Shown here: one piece after another, positions 18,017-27,205 of the stretch
Numbering within the stretch: position 1 is the first letter of the stretch
Layout of the letters: every line of letters begins with the position of its first letter
Assembly: GCF_000687755.1 (NCBI RefSeq)
Contig: NZ_JHXN01000005.1
Location: 34,121-98,120 of the forward strand
Direction: 5' to 3'
DNA length: 64,000 nt
From: Taylorella asinigenitalis ATCC 700933
GTDB lineage: Bacteria; Pseudomonadota; Gammaproteobacteria; Burkholderiales; Burkholderiaceae_B
Translations under genes and position numbers: made by a program
Notes under the pieces: generated by a model
Told to the model about the DNA's origin: nothing
Databases searched by the model: none
What the model saw: only the letters and a program-made list of their open reading frames with translations

Positions 18017-18670
18017 TTAGCAATCAAATTTAAGCAATAACTTCATTTTAGTCAATAAAATCTGCTTAATTTTATCAATATTGCCAACATTTAGGATTGA
18101 TTTCACATCAACTACCTTTAATTTTTCAAATCCACAGGGATTTATTCCTAAAAAAGGTGATAGATCCATATCAACATTTAAGGCTAATCCATGATATGTA
18201 TGGCCTCTAGAGACTTTAATACCTAAAGACGCAATCTTAGAGAGGCTTGAATTTTCCGATGGTATATAAACGCCAGGTGCTCCAGGATTTCTCTGTGCAT
18301 TTGTAATACCTATTTCAGAAAGCGTTTGAATTACACTCTCTTCTAAAAGAGAGACATATTCTTTAACGAAAAGATTTTTTCTGTGCAGATTAATAAGGGG
18401 GTATACAACTAATTGACCAGGTCCATGATATGTTACTTGTCCGCCTCTATTAGTTCTTATTACTGGAATTTGATGTGGGTTTAGTACATGTTTTAATTCA
18501 CCTGCAACACCTAGGGTATAGACTGGGTTATGCTCGACAAACCATATTTCATCTTCAGAATCCACAGAACGAGATTCCGTAAATGATTTCATATCATTAA
18601 AGATTTTGAGGTAATCCTGAGGCGAGTCAAATTCTCTAACAACAAGCTTTGTTTCAACAAGATTAGGCAT
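18017..18670 (-). CDS. lipB: octanoyl-[ACP]:protein octanoyltransferase
   Basis: Transfers octanoate from acyl carrier protein to lipoyl domains, feeding LipA. Conserved blocks: RGGQVTYHGPGQLVVYPLI, GAPGVYI, the catalytic lysine block LSKIASLGIKVSRG and the catalytic cysteine in INPCGFEKLKVVDV. The ATG at 18670 shares its A with the ybeD stop (TGATG), so translation is coupled; an in-frame TTG precedes it. At 217 residues it is normal. dat-ybeD-lipB is the conserved part of the operon; lipA has been displaced downstream. Confidence 0.96.
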   Translation of the reverse strand: MPNLVETKLVVREFDSPQDYLKIFNDMKSFTESRSVDSEDEIWFVEHNPVYTLGVAGELKHVLNPHQIPVIRTNRGGQVTYHGPGQLVVYPLINLHRKNLFVKEYVSLLEESVIQTLSEIGITNAQRNPGAPGVYIPSENSSLSKIASLGIKVSRGHTYHGLALNVDMDLSPFLGINPCGFEKLKVVDVKSILNVGNIDKIKQILLTKMKLLLKFDC

Positions 18671-18969
18671 CAAAGTACCATTTTGACTTTTTTATGGGCG
18701 TGAAAATCTCTATAAATATTATCAAGTTGCTCCCTTGATACGGCCCTAACCGTAAACGTATATCCGACATACGTCCCTTTAGAGCTTGGTCTAATCTCAA
18801 CGGTTTCTCTTTGAAAAGTTTTATCGTGACCGAAAACCAATTCTAATAATTCATCGAGTACAGTTTCACCCGCTTCAGCCATAACTTTAATGGGAAAATC
18901 GCTAGGATACTCAATCAAAGATTCTTCGGGAGGAATTTCCCGAAGACCTAAATCACTTTCTAAACTCAT
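18670..18969 (-). CDS. ybeD: DUF493/YbeD family protein
   Basis: 99-residue YbeD-type protein with the ferredoxin-like ACT-related fold known for this family. The core IEYPSDFPIKVMAE, ELLELVFGHD and GTYVGYTFTVRAVSREQLDNIYRDF is diagnostic. It lies between dat and lipB with 4-bp and 1-bp overlaps, the conserved setting in many proteobacteria. A regulatory role near lipoate attachment has been suggested from this linkage, but the biochemical function is not known. Confidence 0.92.
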   Translation of the reverse strand: MSLESDLGLREIPPEESLIEYPSDFPIKVMAEAGETVLDELLELVFGHDKTFQRETVEIRPSSKGTYVGYTFTVRAVSREQLDNIYRDFHAHKKVKMVL

Positions 18970-19844
18970 AGAGCTGCTAAAACTTCATCGTGTGCTTGAC
19001 GCATTTTCTTATAGATTGGACCAGGTTTGCCGTCTCCTACTGGTTTGCCATCTAATGTAGTAACAGCTGTAACCTCTTTAGAAGCAGAGGAAATCATGAT
19101 TTCATCAGCTTCGTAGACCTCTTGTTTAGTAATTTTCTTAAGTTCAAATGGTACACCAGCTTTCTGTGCAAGCTCTTCAAATAAGCCAAATCGAATTCCT
19201 TCAAGTTTAAGATTATCTTTCAAAGGCCCCATAAATTTACCGTCTTTTACAATCCAAAAGTTAGAGCAAGAACCTTCAGTTAATAAACCATCACGGAATT
19301 GAATTACTTCATAAACTCCGCTATCAACTGCATGTTGGTTTGCTAGAACATTTCCCAACAATGAAATAGATTTAATGTCGCAATGAAGCCAACGCTTATC
19401 ATCAAAGCTAACCACAGCAATTCCTTCTTCACGTACTTTTTGAGATGGAGGATTAAATGGCATACTCATTGCAAAAATAGTAGCTGGAACTGGTGGATTT
19501 GGAAATGCATGTGTGCGGGCAGCTACTCCACGAGTCACTTGCAGATAAATAAAGTTATAGTCCCATGGTGACTCTTGGATTAATTTTGTAAATAAGTCCT
19601 TAAAGAATTGCTCATCTTTTCCTGAATCTAAACCGATTTTCTTCAAGCTTCTCATAAGTCTTGCTACGTGATGTTCCATGCGGAAAGGCTTGCGATTATA
19701 TGCAGGAACAACTTCATAAATACCATCACCGAAAATAAAGCCCCTGTCTAAAACAGAAATCTTAGCTTCACTGATATTAACCATCTCTCCATTTAAATAG
19801 ATTGGATAGTCACGATCAACCCCTTGTATCATAGGCATATTCAT
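18966..19844 (-). CDS. dat: class IV aminotransferase, probable D-amino acid aminotransferase
   Basis: PLP enzyme of fold type IV. YLNGEMVNISEAKISVLDRGFIFGDGIYE-type N-terminus (GDGIYEVVP), the Schiff-base lysine in HCDIKSISLLGNVLA, and LTEGSCSNFWIV for phosphate binding are visible. Length 292 is typical. In Burkholderiales this gene, annotated as D-alanine or branched-chain aminotransferase, heads the ybeD-lipB group, as here (4-bp overlap with ybeD). D-Ala/D-Glu interconversion would fit the adjacent DacA peptidoglycan enzyme, but D- versus L-specificity cannot be read with certainty. Confidence 0.88.
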   Translation of the reverse strand: MNMPMIQGVDRDYPIYLNGEMVNISEAKISVLDRGFIFGDGIYEVVPAYNRKPFRMEHHVARLMRSLKKIGLDSGKDEQFFKDLFTKLIQESPWDYNFIYLQVTRGVAARTHAFPNPPVPATIFAMSMPFNPPSQKVREEGIAVVSFDDKRWLHCDIKSISLLGNVLANQHAVDSGVYEVIQFRDGLLTEGSCSNFWIVKDGKFMGPLKDNLKLEGIRFGLFEELAQKAGVPFELKKITKQEVYEADEIMISSASKEVTAVTTLDGKPVGDGKPGPIYKKMRQAHDEVLAAL

Positions 19845-19872
19845 ATTACTTTCCCTTATTTTTAAATTAATA

Positions 19873-21165
19873 CTAAAAAATACTAGTTACTCTATTTAGT
19901 AAACGCTTAAAGAAGCCGACCCTTTCAACATCATGAGCTAGAACTAGTTGTTCATTTTTTAGAAACTTACCGTTTAAAACAAATTGAACTTCAGAATACG
20001 CTTGTCCTGCGGTTAATGGTGCTTTTAGGTCACTGCTGATTTGAGATAAAACTTGAATATTTGCTTCCTCACCCCTAGGAACCGTAATCACAACTGGCTT
20101 AGTAGATTGAAATACAGCTTTTTCACCTTTAGCGTCACGAATTTTATGCTCTACAAATGGTGCGTTCGCTTTAGCATATTCAACATTGACGAAATTTTGA
20201 AATGCCCAGTCTATAAGTTGCTTACTAAGTTGCTCACGTTTCTTTATTGATTCCGCACCCATTAATATTGTAAGGATACGTCGATTACCCCTTTTAACTG
20301 AAGTAACAAGACAGTATCCAGCTTCGTCAGTATGACCAGTTTTTAAGCCATCAAGACCTTCGATTTTTCCCAATAAACCATTGGTGTTAGTTTGTCGAAT
20401 CTTACCGTAAGTAAATTCAGGTTGACTAAAGTAATGATAGTACTGAGGGAAGTCAACTATTATGTGTTGAGCTAATACAGATAGATCTCTAGCTGTTGTG
20501 TATGTATCTGGAGATGGCAATCCCGTCGGATCTGCAAAATGTGAATTAAGCATATGGAATGCCTGCAAACTCTCATTCATCTCAGTGACAAAAGTATCCA
20601 CGGTTCCAGATACGGCTTCAGCCAATTGAATAGATGCATCATTCCCCGATTGAACTACCATACCTTGAAGTAGTTCAGAAATTGTGACTTTGTCGTTCAC
20701 GTTAATGAACATACGAGAACCACCTGTCTTCCATGCCTTTTCAGATACGATGACCTCTTGGTCAAGATTTAATCGTTTGTCCTCAAGAGCTTCAAATACT
20801 AAACTAGAAGTCATAAGCTTAGTAAGAGAAGCTGGTGCAACTTTAAGATCAGGATTAAATTGAGCAATAATCTGACCACTTTCCATATCCAGTACAAGCC
20901 ATGATTTCACATTTAATTCAGGAGACTGAATTCCAGCAATATCAGCCAATGCTGGAGTTGACGGACTAGTTGGAGTTATGCTTGATCTTTCAGAGTGATC
21001 TCTAATGGAAGATTTAAGTGGAGTAGTTGGGGTGGCAATAATCTTGCTATCTGAATCATCGGAACTTGAAGATTTACCTTCGAAAAAAGTAGTTATGGCA
21101 AAAACCCCGAGTACAAGAATCAATAATATTAATAAAAGTTTTACTGGAGATTTTCTTCTAGCCAT
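19873..21165 (-). CDS. dacA: D-alanyl-D-alanine carboxypeptidase (PBP5/6-type)
   Basis: Trims D-Ala from peptidoglycan pentapeptides. The serine-hydrolase motifs are complete: S113-x2-K116 (PASLTKLMTS), S173-G-N175 (QSGNDAS) and K275-T-G (LKTGHTDEAG). A single N-terminal hydrophobic segment (9-28) and a Ser/Thr/Pro linker (about 30-75) replace the usual cleaved signal plus C-terminal amphipathic anchor, so it may be held by its N-terminus. The PBP5 C-terminal domain lies at about 330-425. Length 430 is a little above E. coli PBP5 because of the linker. Separated from dat by 28 bp, likely same unit. Confidence 0.94.
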   Translation of the reverse strand: MARRKSPVKLLLILLILVLGVFAITTFFEGKSSSSDDSDSKIIATPTTPLKSSIRDHSERSSITPTSPSTPALADIAGIQSPELNVKSWLVLDMESGQIIAQFNPDLKVAPASLTKLMTSSLVFEALEDKRLNLDQEVIVSEKAWKTGGSRMFINVNDKVTISELLQGMVVQSGNDASIQLAEAVSGTVDTFVTEMNESLQAFHMLNSHFADPTGLPSPDTYTTARDLSVLAQHIIVDFPQYYHYFSQPEFTYGKIRQTNTNGLLGKIEGLDGLKTGHTDEAGYCLVTSVKRGNRRILTILMGAESIKKREQLSKQLIDWAFQNFVNVEYAKANAPFVEHKIRDAKGEKAVFQSTKPVVITVPRGEEANIQVLSQISSDLKAPLTAGQAYSEVQFVLNGKFLKNEQLVLAHDVERVGFFKRLLNRVTSIF

Positions 21166-21174
21166 AAATCCTCG

Positions 21175-21819
21175 TTAACCTAAAAAATCATCAATCAAAT
21201 TTTTAACAATTATAAGTTTACCGTGAAAAAAATGTCCACAATCTGGAATGGTAACGAGGGGTAACTCATAATTTTTTAACCAATCCACAGCCTCATCAAA
21301 AGGTATGATTTCATCATCATAGCCATGTACAAGCAAAGTTTTTTTAGGCAAATCAATTTCCCTTTTTGCATACTTCCAAACAGCTACCCCAAGCAGTATT
21401 AATGATTTTGGTAATTCAATTTCAGAGTCCTTAATCTCTTGATATAGTTGAGCTGCTACTGCAGAACCAAATGAAAAACCACCAAGCACCCAAGGCTTAT
21501 CTTTTAATTGAGGATATTGATTTAATATATATTCAACTAAAAACTTCATATCTTCCGTTTCTCCAACAGAATCCGCAAACTTTCCTTCAGAATCTCCTAC
21601 ACCCCTAAAATTAGGTCTAAAACTAACCATGCCCTTTGAACAACAAGCACGTGCAAGAGTAGTTGTGACTTTATTGGTTTTAGAACCTTCATGAAGTGGA
21701 TGCGGATGAAGACATAAGGCCCATCCAGTTAGATCGGTTTGATTTATTTCTGAGGGCCAATCGATATCACAATCAATAATGCCCGTTGGACTAGGAATTT
21801 GTAGTGTTTGTGTTTTCAT
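21175..21819 (-). CDS. alpha/beta hydrolase, dienelactone-hydrolase-like
   Basis: 214-residue alpha/beta hydrolase. The oxyanion block LHPHPLHEGSKTNKV, nucleophile elbow G-G-F-S-F-G-S (catalytic Ser), acid residue in LLVHGYDDEIIPF and catalytic His in DCGHFFHGKL form a full triad. This is the short cytosolic family often annotated YqiA/YpfH-like or OsmC-independent esterase; no substrate can be assigned. Its start overlaps the 63-residue membrane peptide gene by 29 bp, so it is likely coupled to the coaX transcript. Confidence 0.85.
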   Translation of the reverse strand: MKTQTLQIPSPTGIIDCDIDWPSEINQTDLTGWALCLHPHPLHEGSKTNKVTTTLARACCSKGMVSFRPNFRGVGDSEGKFADSVGETEDMKFLVEYILNQYPQLKDKPWVLGGFSFGSAVAAQLYQEIKDSEIELPKSLILLGVAVWKYAKREIDLPKKTLLVHGYDDEIIPFDEAVDWLKNYELPLVTIPDCGHFFHGKLIIVKNLIDDFLG

Positions 21820-21982
21820 TTGCTACAGGCTGAGTTTTTAGTATTTCAATTTGAAGAGGTTTAAATTCAACATGCGTATGATTAGATTGGAAACTGATAT
21901 CTTTAGGTGAGAAACCAAAATATCCCATACCAAAAATAAACATTAATACATTCAAAACAATAAGCAATAAAATCTTACCCAT
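21791..21982 (-). CDS. small single-pass membrane protein (63 aa)
   Basis: Starts 6 bp after the coaX stop with GGGGTAA upstream, and overlaps the hydrolase start by 29 bp. It has one hydrophobic helix (residues 3-25, KILLLIVLNVLMFIFGMGYFG) and a polar tail rich in Asn and Thr. Many Burkholderiales have a larger membrane/SPOR-type gene after birA-coaX; this may be a shrunken positional equivalent, which is inference. The family is not recognised. The good start signal and tight packing argue that it is a real gene. Confidence 0.6.
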   Translation of the reverse strand: MGKILLLIVLNVLMFIFGMGYFGFSPKDISFQSNHTHVEFKPLQIEILKTQPVANENTNTTNS

Positions 21983-21987
21983 AATAT

Positions 21988-22866
21988 TTACCCCTTATTA
22001 GAAACATAATATTGAAGCCCGTCCAATACTGTAGTTTCAAGTTCGATGCATTCAACTTGTGCAAGGCCAGCAGCGGTGGACCAATGCGAACAAATAGATT
22101 TAATTTCGTCGACGATAGTTTCTTTAGCCCCACCACTAATAAACACATATGGAACTTGAGTGGTAAGAAACCACAATTTTTGGATTTGTCTAAACACAGC
22201 TCCAGCCTGTGCACAGACAACACCTGTTTGTATAGCCGCATGAGTGGTTAAAGGAAAATTAACAATATCACTTGCACTAACAGCCACTTTAGGCAGATGA
22301 GCCGTTCCCCTAAAAAGACTATCGAACATCATCTGAAGCCCTGGCAATATTGTCCCTCCAATCAGCTGCTCATTATGCATACAATCAACAGTAGTAGCCG
22401 TCCCAAAACTCACATGAATAAGGGCTACATTAGAATCGACCTTCAAATGGTGTGTTAAATGATAATGTGCACCAATAATACCAAACCAACGATCTACTCC
22501 TAGTTGCTTAGTATTTTCGTAAAGGTTTTTAATTGAAAATGCTTTCTCTTCCGACTCAAGCCATACAATTGGCTCTTTTTGATTAAAATCTTTAGATTTC
22601 TCTAAGTCAAAAGACCCAAACACATTCTCTAAATCTGTGCGAATATTTTCTGTGGCAACGGTAACGCCATATACTTTCGCTATATTTCCATCTCTTGTAA
22701 TTCTTTCGACAAAGCCAACTAACTTAGCATATTCTTGATTGTAAATAGTGATCTCATTAATTATGGCTTTATCTAAATTCTTTTCAGCCTCAGGATGATT
22801 TAGCCAAAAAGCTCTCGCCTTAATACGAGAATTTCCGCTATCGATTAATATGCAAATTTTATCCAT
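21988..22866 (-). CDS. coaX: type III pantothenate kinase
   Basis: First step of coenzyme A synthesis. The ASKHA-fold phosphate-binding motif ILIDSGNSRIK (D9-x-G-N) is at the N-terminus, followed by LGVDRWFGIIGAHY and FGTATTVDC, both diagnostic of CoaX. At 292 residues it is slightly longer than average. It begins directly after birA's stop; birA-coaX adjacency is conserved in betaproteobacteria, where the two are sometimes fused as in Bordetella Bvg accessory factor and its neighbours. Confidence 0.94.
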   Translation of the reverse strand: MDKICILIDSGNSRIKARAFWLNHPEAEKNLDKAIINEITIYNQEYAKLVGFVERITRDGNIAKVYGVTVATENIRTDLENVFGSFDLEKSKDFNQKEPIVWLESEEKAFSIKNLYENTKQLGVDRWFGIIGAHYHLTHHLKVDSNVALIHVSFGTATTVDCMHNEQLIGGTILPGLQMMFDSLFRGTAHLPKVAVSASDIVNFPLTTHAAIQTGVVCAQAGAVFRQIQKLWFLTTQVPYVFISGGAKETIVDEIKSICSHWSTAAGLAQVECIELETTVLDGLQYYVSNKG

Positions 22867-23742
22867 CTAACTAGTTCCTAATTTCTTAATAGAAACGTCA
22901 ACATTTAGTAGAGGTATGATCTGATCATTTGAAAGCCTAACTAATAACTGAGCCTCTTCATTTAAACCAAGGCTCTCTCCAGTAAGCACATATTTTCCTT
23001 CTTGATACACATCTATGAATTGCCCTCTCAAAGCGTCCATATCTTCATGAATCTTTTTAAATCGAGCAAATCCTTCAGACTTATAAATATCTAAAGCATT
23101 CATCCATGAGCGTGCTATTAAGGACACCAAGTCTGATATAGAATGACTGATTTGTGTTGCATCAAGATGAAGATCTCTGATAACAGAAATCCAGTCAGCA
23201 ATCGGCCGATCAAGTTGCTTACTTAACTCTTTAGCATGGTTTAGGTTCATGCCCATGCCCACTACTATGACGTTGTGATTAAAATCTATTTTACCAGTGC
23301 TAGGACGAGTAACTTCTACCAACAAACCCGATAGTTTTGCTTCCTTGTAGTAAATATCGTTAGGCCATTTCATAGTAAGAAGGTTTGACCCTGGCCCACC
23401 TATAGATTTTCTTAAAGCTTCACAAGCCACAATCCCCGCTAAAGGTGCAAGCGTTGCTATCTTATCTGGTGGCAATATCACGTCATACGCACAAGAAAAC
23501 ATCAGTGTATTGCCCTTTAAATTAGACCATTTTTTTCCTTGCCTGCCTTTGCCAGATGATTGATAATGAGCTCCTATCAAAGCTGGTCGAAGAAGCTGAG
23601 AATTTGAAGACTTAGCCTCTCTAAGCAGAATATTATTAGTGGAATCTACTTGCTCTTTCCATTCGATACTTTTAAATTCTTTGAGAGCAAGTTTTAAATC
23701 AGAAATTATTATTTCTGGATTTGGCAATAAGCTCGTGCTCAT
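22867..23742 (-). CDS. birA: biotin-[acetyl-CoA-carboxylase] ligase
   Basis: Attaches biotin to the biotin carboxyl carrier protein. The ligase core has VDSTNNILLREA, the biotinyl-AMP motif SSGKGRQGKKWSN and KWPNDIYYKEAKLSGLLVE. The N-terminal winged-helix of E. coli BirA is absent (the core starts by residue about 25), so it is a monofunctional group I-type ligase without repressor activity. 291 residues. The 7-bp gap to waaA and zero gap to coaX show an operon. Confidence 0.95.
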   Translation of the reverse strand: MSTSLLPNPEIIISDLKLALKEFKSIEWKEQVDSTNNILLREAKSSNSQLLRPALIGAHYQSSGKGRQGKKWSNLKGNTLMFSCAYDVILPPDKIATLAPLAGIVACEALRKSIGGPGSNLLTMKWPNDIYYKEAKLSGLLVEVTRPSTGKIDFNHNVIVVGMGMNLNHAKELSKQLDRPIADWISVIRDLHLDATQISHSISDLVSLIARSWMNALDIYKSEGFARFKKIHEDMDALRGQFIDVYQEGKYVLTGESLGLNEEAQLLVRLSNDQIIPLLNVDVSIKKLGTS

Positions 23743-23749
23743 CGAGACC

Positions 23750-25048
23750 TCAGTTCTTCTTACGATCGGAAATATAAGGAAGAATTAAGTTAAAGATTTT
23801 TTTACTCACGCCTTGATGTAGTGCAAGCCACTGCTTTGCTGTTTTCCCCATGATTTCTAACTGTTCAGGTTGTGAAATAAGAGAATTTGCTAAAACCAAA
23901 GCTTGTTGCGTATTTTCAGCTCTGCGTGCAACTCCTTCAATAATTGCATCATTTACAGATTTTTCAAAATTATGTGTATGAGGACCAACTATAACTGGTA
24001 CACCAGCAGCACAAGCTTCAATATGATTCTGACCGCCAAAATCTCCAAAACTTCCAGCAATTATTGAACAATCAGCCATTCCATAGTAATAGAATAATTC
24101 CCCCATCGTGTCGCCAAACAGAACGTCAATTTCATTTAGAGTTTGCTCAGATGGATTGTCTGACTTTCTACTAAATGATAGAGGGGATTTTTTCAAGAGG
24201 TGTTCAACCTCAGCAAATCTCTCAGGATGTCTCGGAATAATAATATATAGCGGCAATTGTTCATTTTGTTTATCTTTTTTTAGCTGAACTATGTCTTTGA
24301 TAAACATTTGTTCTTCACCGTCACGTGTGCTCGCAATAACAACTACAGGACGTTTTAATAAAACTTTTTTTTGCTTACCAAGATCTATTTGATCGTGAGG
24401 AATTTTTAAATCAAATTTTAAATTTCCCGTTACTTGAGAATTTATACCAATGCTTTCAAAATGCTGATTATCTAAAAAGCTCTGAGAAAGTATAAGCTTT
24501 AAGGACTTATAACTATTTTTTAAAACGCCGCCAAGAGAGTTAACTAATTTAGATGATTTTTCAGAAAATCTAGCACTAACTAATACCATCGGTATATTCA
24601 ATTGACTGGCATAGTGAACTAAATTAGGCCAGACCTCCCTTTCTATCAAGATTCCACATCTTGGCTTCCAGTGTCCAAAAAATCCCCCTACAGCCTCTGG
24701 AAAATCATATGGTATCCAGGCTTGAACCAAACTTCCCTTTGCTATGTCCTCAGAAAATAATTTTGCACCTTGTGCTCTACCAGTATCAGTCATATGCGTA
24801 AGTAAGACAGGGAAGCCATTATCGAGTAGTAATCTTACTAAAGGCTGACAGGCTCTAGTTTCCCCTAAACTAACTGCATGAACCCATACTGGTGCATAGA
24901 TTCTAGGTTTGGAGGTAGAGTATAGACCAAACCTCTCAGGATGATGCATGTCAAAATCGCTACCACGCTTTTTCTTTTTGTTTTTTATATAAGAAAAAAT
25001 AAGTGGTTTAAACATTCTTAACAAACCGTTGTATATCATCCTGCTCAT
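23750..25048 (-). CDS. waaA: 3-deoxy-D-manno-octulosonic acid transferase
   Basis: Adds Kdo to lipid A precursor at the inner membrane. The hydrophobic/basic N-terminal anchor (1-30), the catalytic Glu in VWVHAVSLGETRA (E63) and the GT-B C-terminal donor site (ADCSIIAGSFGDFGGQN, CAAGVPVIVGPHTHNF) are clear. 432 residues is normal. It lies between waaC and birA with 3- and 7-bp gaps. Kdo then serves as acceptor for the heptosyltransferase encoded just upstream. Confidence 0.96.
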   Translation of the reverse strand: MSRMIYNGLLRMFKPLIFSYIKNKKKKRGSDFDMHHPERFGLYSTSKPRIYAPVWVHAVSLGETRACQPLVRLLLDNGFPVLLTHMTDTGRAQGAKLFSEDIAKGSLVQAWIPYDFPEAVGGFFGHWKPRCGILIEREVWPNLVHYASQLNIPMVLVSARFSEKSSKLVNSLGGVLKNSYKSLKLILSQSFLDNQHFESIGINSQVTGNLKFDLKIPHDQIDLGKQKKVLLKRPVVVIASTRDGEEQMFIKDIVQLKKDKQNEQLPLYIIIPRHPERFAEVEHLLKKSPLSFSRKSDNPSEQTLNEIDVLFGDTMGELFYYYGMADCSIIAGSFGDFGGQNHIEACAAGVPVIVGPHTHNFEKSVNDAIIEGVARRAENTQQALVLANSLISQPEQLEIMGKTAKQWLALHQGVSKKIFNLILPYISDRKKN

Positions 25049-25051
25049 AGC

Positions 25052-26005
25052 TTACTTCCCTAGAGCTTCATCCAGTTTGCTTAAAACCATAGCTTGACTA
25101 GGTGGAACACCAACATCACCCAAACTAGCTGTGTATCCAGATCCAACTACGGGAGTTCGTATTGGAGAGGTACATGTATAAATTCCAATGGTAGGTCGAC
25201 CAAGTGCCGCTGATAGATGTGTAAGTCCGCTATCAAGACCCACCATTACCTTACTTGAGGCCAGTGTATTTGCTACATCCGTTAAATTCATACGTGGCAA
25301 TACCTCAGCATCTGGCAAATCTTTAACTAATTCTCTAGCTCTTTCAGTCTCTCTTACACTACCTGAAAATACCCTTATCGGTATTCCATATTCATTTAAT
25401 CGATTAAAAACCGCATGCCAGGCAGATTCATCCCAAAGTTTCTCATCTGTTGAAGCTGAGGGCATAATAGCAGCAAAATTTTGAACTTGAACATTATTTG
25501 TGAAAGCTTGAAGGCCAAAGTCAGGCTCACCCTCAAATTCATATCCAAAGACTTTAGATGCAAGAATTCTTTGACGAGTGACAGCAGTTTGCCAATACTC
25601 AATGTTATGTTTAATGTTATAGAACAATGATGCTGGTGACTCTTTCGCAGACTTCCAATTCAACCCGTGTTTAGTACCTTTAGCAAGCCATACTACCCAA
25701 GCAGATTTTAAGAGAGACTGCATATCAAGTATGAAGTCATACTTAGTCGATTGAAGTTTATTGATAAATTTTTTTCTCTCCGATCGAGAACGCGATCCAA
25801 ACCAATCTTTACGCCATCTTCTATGAGCTATTTCAATAATGTCATTAACGGCTGGATGCCAAAGAGGTATTTCACTAAAAGCCTCTTCAACCACCCAATC
25901 CATGGTGAAATCTTTAACGTGTTTTTGAATATCTGATATCGCTGGCAATAAGTGAACTATATCACCTAGTGAAGAAGAGCGAACTATCAATATTTTTTTA
26001 GTCAT
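25052..26005 (-). CDS. waaC: lipopolysaccharide heptosyltransferase I
   Basis: Transfers the first L,D-heptose to Kdo of the LPS inner core. GT9 family features: N-terminal ILIVRSSSLGDIVHLLPAISD and C-terminal MVGLDSGLTHLSAALGRPTIGIYTCTSP. 317 residues is typical of WaaC; WaaC rather than WaaF is favoured by the pairing with waaA. It lies 3 bp after the M50 protease gene, so all of 21175-26644 may be one transcript. Confidence 0.93.
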   Translation of the reverse strand: MTKKILIVRSSSLGDIVHLLPAISDIQKHVKDFTMDWVVEEAFSEIPLWHPAVNDIIEIAHRRWRKDWFGSRSRSERKKFINKLQSTKYDFILDMQSLLKSAWVVWLAKGTKHGLNWKSAKESPASLFYNIKHNIEYWQTAVTRQRILASKVFGYEFEGEPDFGLQAFTNNVQVQNFAAIMPSASTDEKLWDESAWHAVFNRLNEYGIPIRVFSGSVRETERARELVKDLPDAEVLPRMNLTDVANTLASSKVMVGLDSGLTHLSAALGRPTIGIYTCTSPIRTPVVGSGYTASLGDVGVPPSQAMVLSKLDEALGK

Positions 26006-26008
26006 AAA

Positions 26009-26644
26009 CTAAAGACCAACAATGGAAAACAAAAATCGTAAAAGTGGATTTATTATAGGTGGCAATATAAACCCAAATGCACCAACCATAACCAATAATA
26101 ATACTATATACATTCCATAAGGTTCGATTTTTGCTATGTTATAAGATAATCTATCAGGCAGTAGACCTACTAAAACTCTCCCACCATCTAAAGGAGGTAT
26201 AGGAATTAAGTTAAAAATCATAAGCACCAAGTTAATTTGAACTCCAGCAATAGCCATATCTCTTAAAACGCCAGAATTTAAGCCAAATGAAATTTGAATT
26301 TTAAACCATAGGACCCACAAAAAAGCCATAATTAAGTTTGCAATCGGACCAGCTGCTGCCACATAAACCATATGTTTTTTTGGATCTCTTAAAGCCCCAA
26401 ATCTAACTGGAACAGGCTTGGCCCAACCAAATATAGGAGCACCTAAAGCAGCTAATAACCCTGGCAATATTACGGTACCTATTGGATCTATATGTTTAAC
26501 TGGATTTAAACTTACTCTGCCTAACATATAAGCAGTCTTATCCCCAAAGTAATTAGCCACATAACCGTGAGCAGCTTCATGTAGGGTAATAGCAAATAGA
26601 ATTGGTACAGCAAATACGCTAATTATGTATAAAATCTGGTCCAT
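26009..26644 (-). CDS. site-2 protease family (M50) membrane metalloprotease
   Basis: Small six-TM type zinc protease. H22-E-x-x-H26 (LHEAAHG) in the first membrane segment and the third ligand D153 in NLIPIPPLDGGRV form the intramembrane zinc site. No PDZ domain is present, so this is the minimal YwhC/FtsH-independent group rather than RseP. 211 residues. It heads the waaC-waaA-birA-coaX unit. The substrate is unknown. Divergent from the lipoprotein at 26771 across a 126-bp region. Confidence 0.92.
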   Translation of the reverse strand: MDQILYIISVFAVPILFAITLHEAAHGYVANYFGDKTAYMLGRVSLNPVKHIDPIGTVILPGLLAALGAPIFGWAKPVPVRFGALRDPKKHMVYVAAAGPIANLIMAFLWVLWFKIQISFGLNSGVLRDMAIAGVQINLVLMIFNLIPIPPLDGGRVLVGLLPDRLSYNIAKIEPYGMYIVLLLVMVGAFGFILPPIINPLLRFLFSIVGL

Positions 26645-26709
26645 AATTATTAAATCATTATTACAATGGCAAAAAAACCTATTAATTTTAAAGACATATC
26701 AATTTTGGC

Positions 26710-26737
26710 TTGAAAATCCGTGAAAATTGTTTATCAT
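26710..26737 (+). promoter_or_regulatory. sigma70-type promoter for the glycine-zipper lipoprotein
   Basis: TTGAAA (26710-26715), 16-bp spacer, TATCAT (26732-26737): both hexamers match consensus in 5 of 6 positions. The predicted start is about 26745, giving a 26-nt leader to the ATG at 26771. Confidence 0.55.
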
Positions 26738-26770
26738 AAATAGTGCTCATATTTCTAACGGTTTCAAATC

Positions 26771-27202
26771 ATGACTACTCAATTAAAACATACTTTAGCT
26801 TTATTTTTTGTTGTATTTGCTTTTGCATGTCAACAATACAGACCTCTAATAGATCCTAAAGGTTTAGATGCTGCATTACTTGAGCAGCATATGGGAGAGT
26901 GCGAGGCACTAGTTCAGCAGGCTATGAATAGTGGCGCTAGCCCGAGAGCTCCTGGTGCATTACTAGTGGTTCCAGCTGTATTCGCTGGTGCTGTTACTGG
27001 GGCTGTAGTTGATAGAGATATGAAAAGTTTTTTCATAAGATCAAACTACAATAGTGACTTATGGTCTATATTTGGAGCTGTAGCTGGTTTATTTGCAGGA
27101 ATATATACGGCTCTTCAACATGATCAGAATATTCAAAGTCATAGAAAAACCATCATGGACCAATGCATGGAGAAAAGAGGATACGACATTATCCAATATT
27201 AA
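26771..27202 (+). CDS. glycine-zipper lipoprotein
   Basis: 143 residues. The signal peptide ends VVFAFAC, a lipobox-like sequence, so C20 is probably lipidated. The middle holds a small-residue-rich hydrophobic pair of segments (LLVVPAVFAGAVTGAVV and IFGAVAGLFAGIYTAL) typical of glycine-zipper envelope proteins. The end is charged with two Cys in the mature part (GECEALV, DQCMEKRGY), a pattern I know from uncharacterised betaproteobacterial lipoproteins. It stands alone between its own promoter and a terminator. Function unknown. Confidence 0.8.
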   Translation: MTTQLKHTLALFFVVFAFACQQYRPLIDPKGLDAALLEQHMGECEALVQQAMNSGASPRAPGALLVVPAVFAGAVTGAVVDRDMKSFFIRSNYNSDLWSIFGAVAGLFAGIYTALQHDQNIQSHRKTIMDQCMEKRGYDIIQY

Positions 27203-27205
27203 TAA

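Noticed and set aside
17950..18027. Longer lipoprotein frame starting at 18027
   Set aside because: It would place 26 residues before the type II signal peptide; the ATG at 17949 has a good AGGA.
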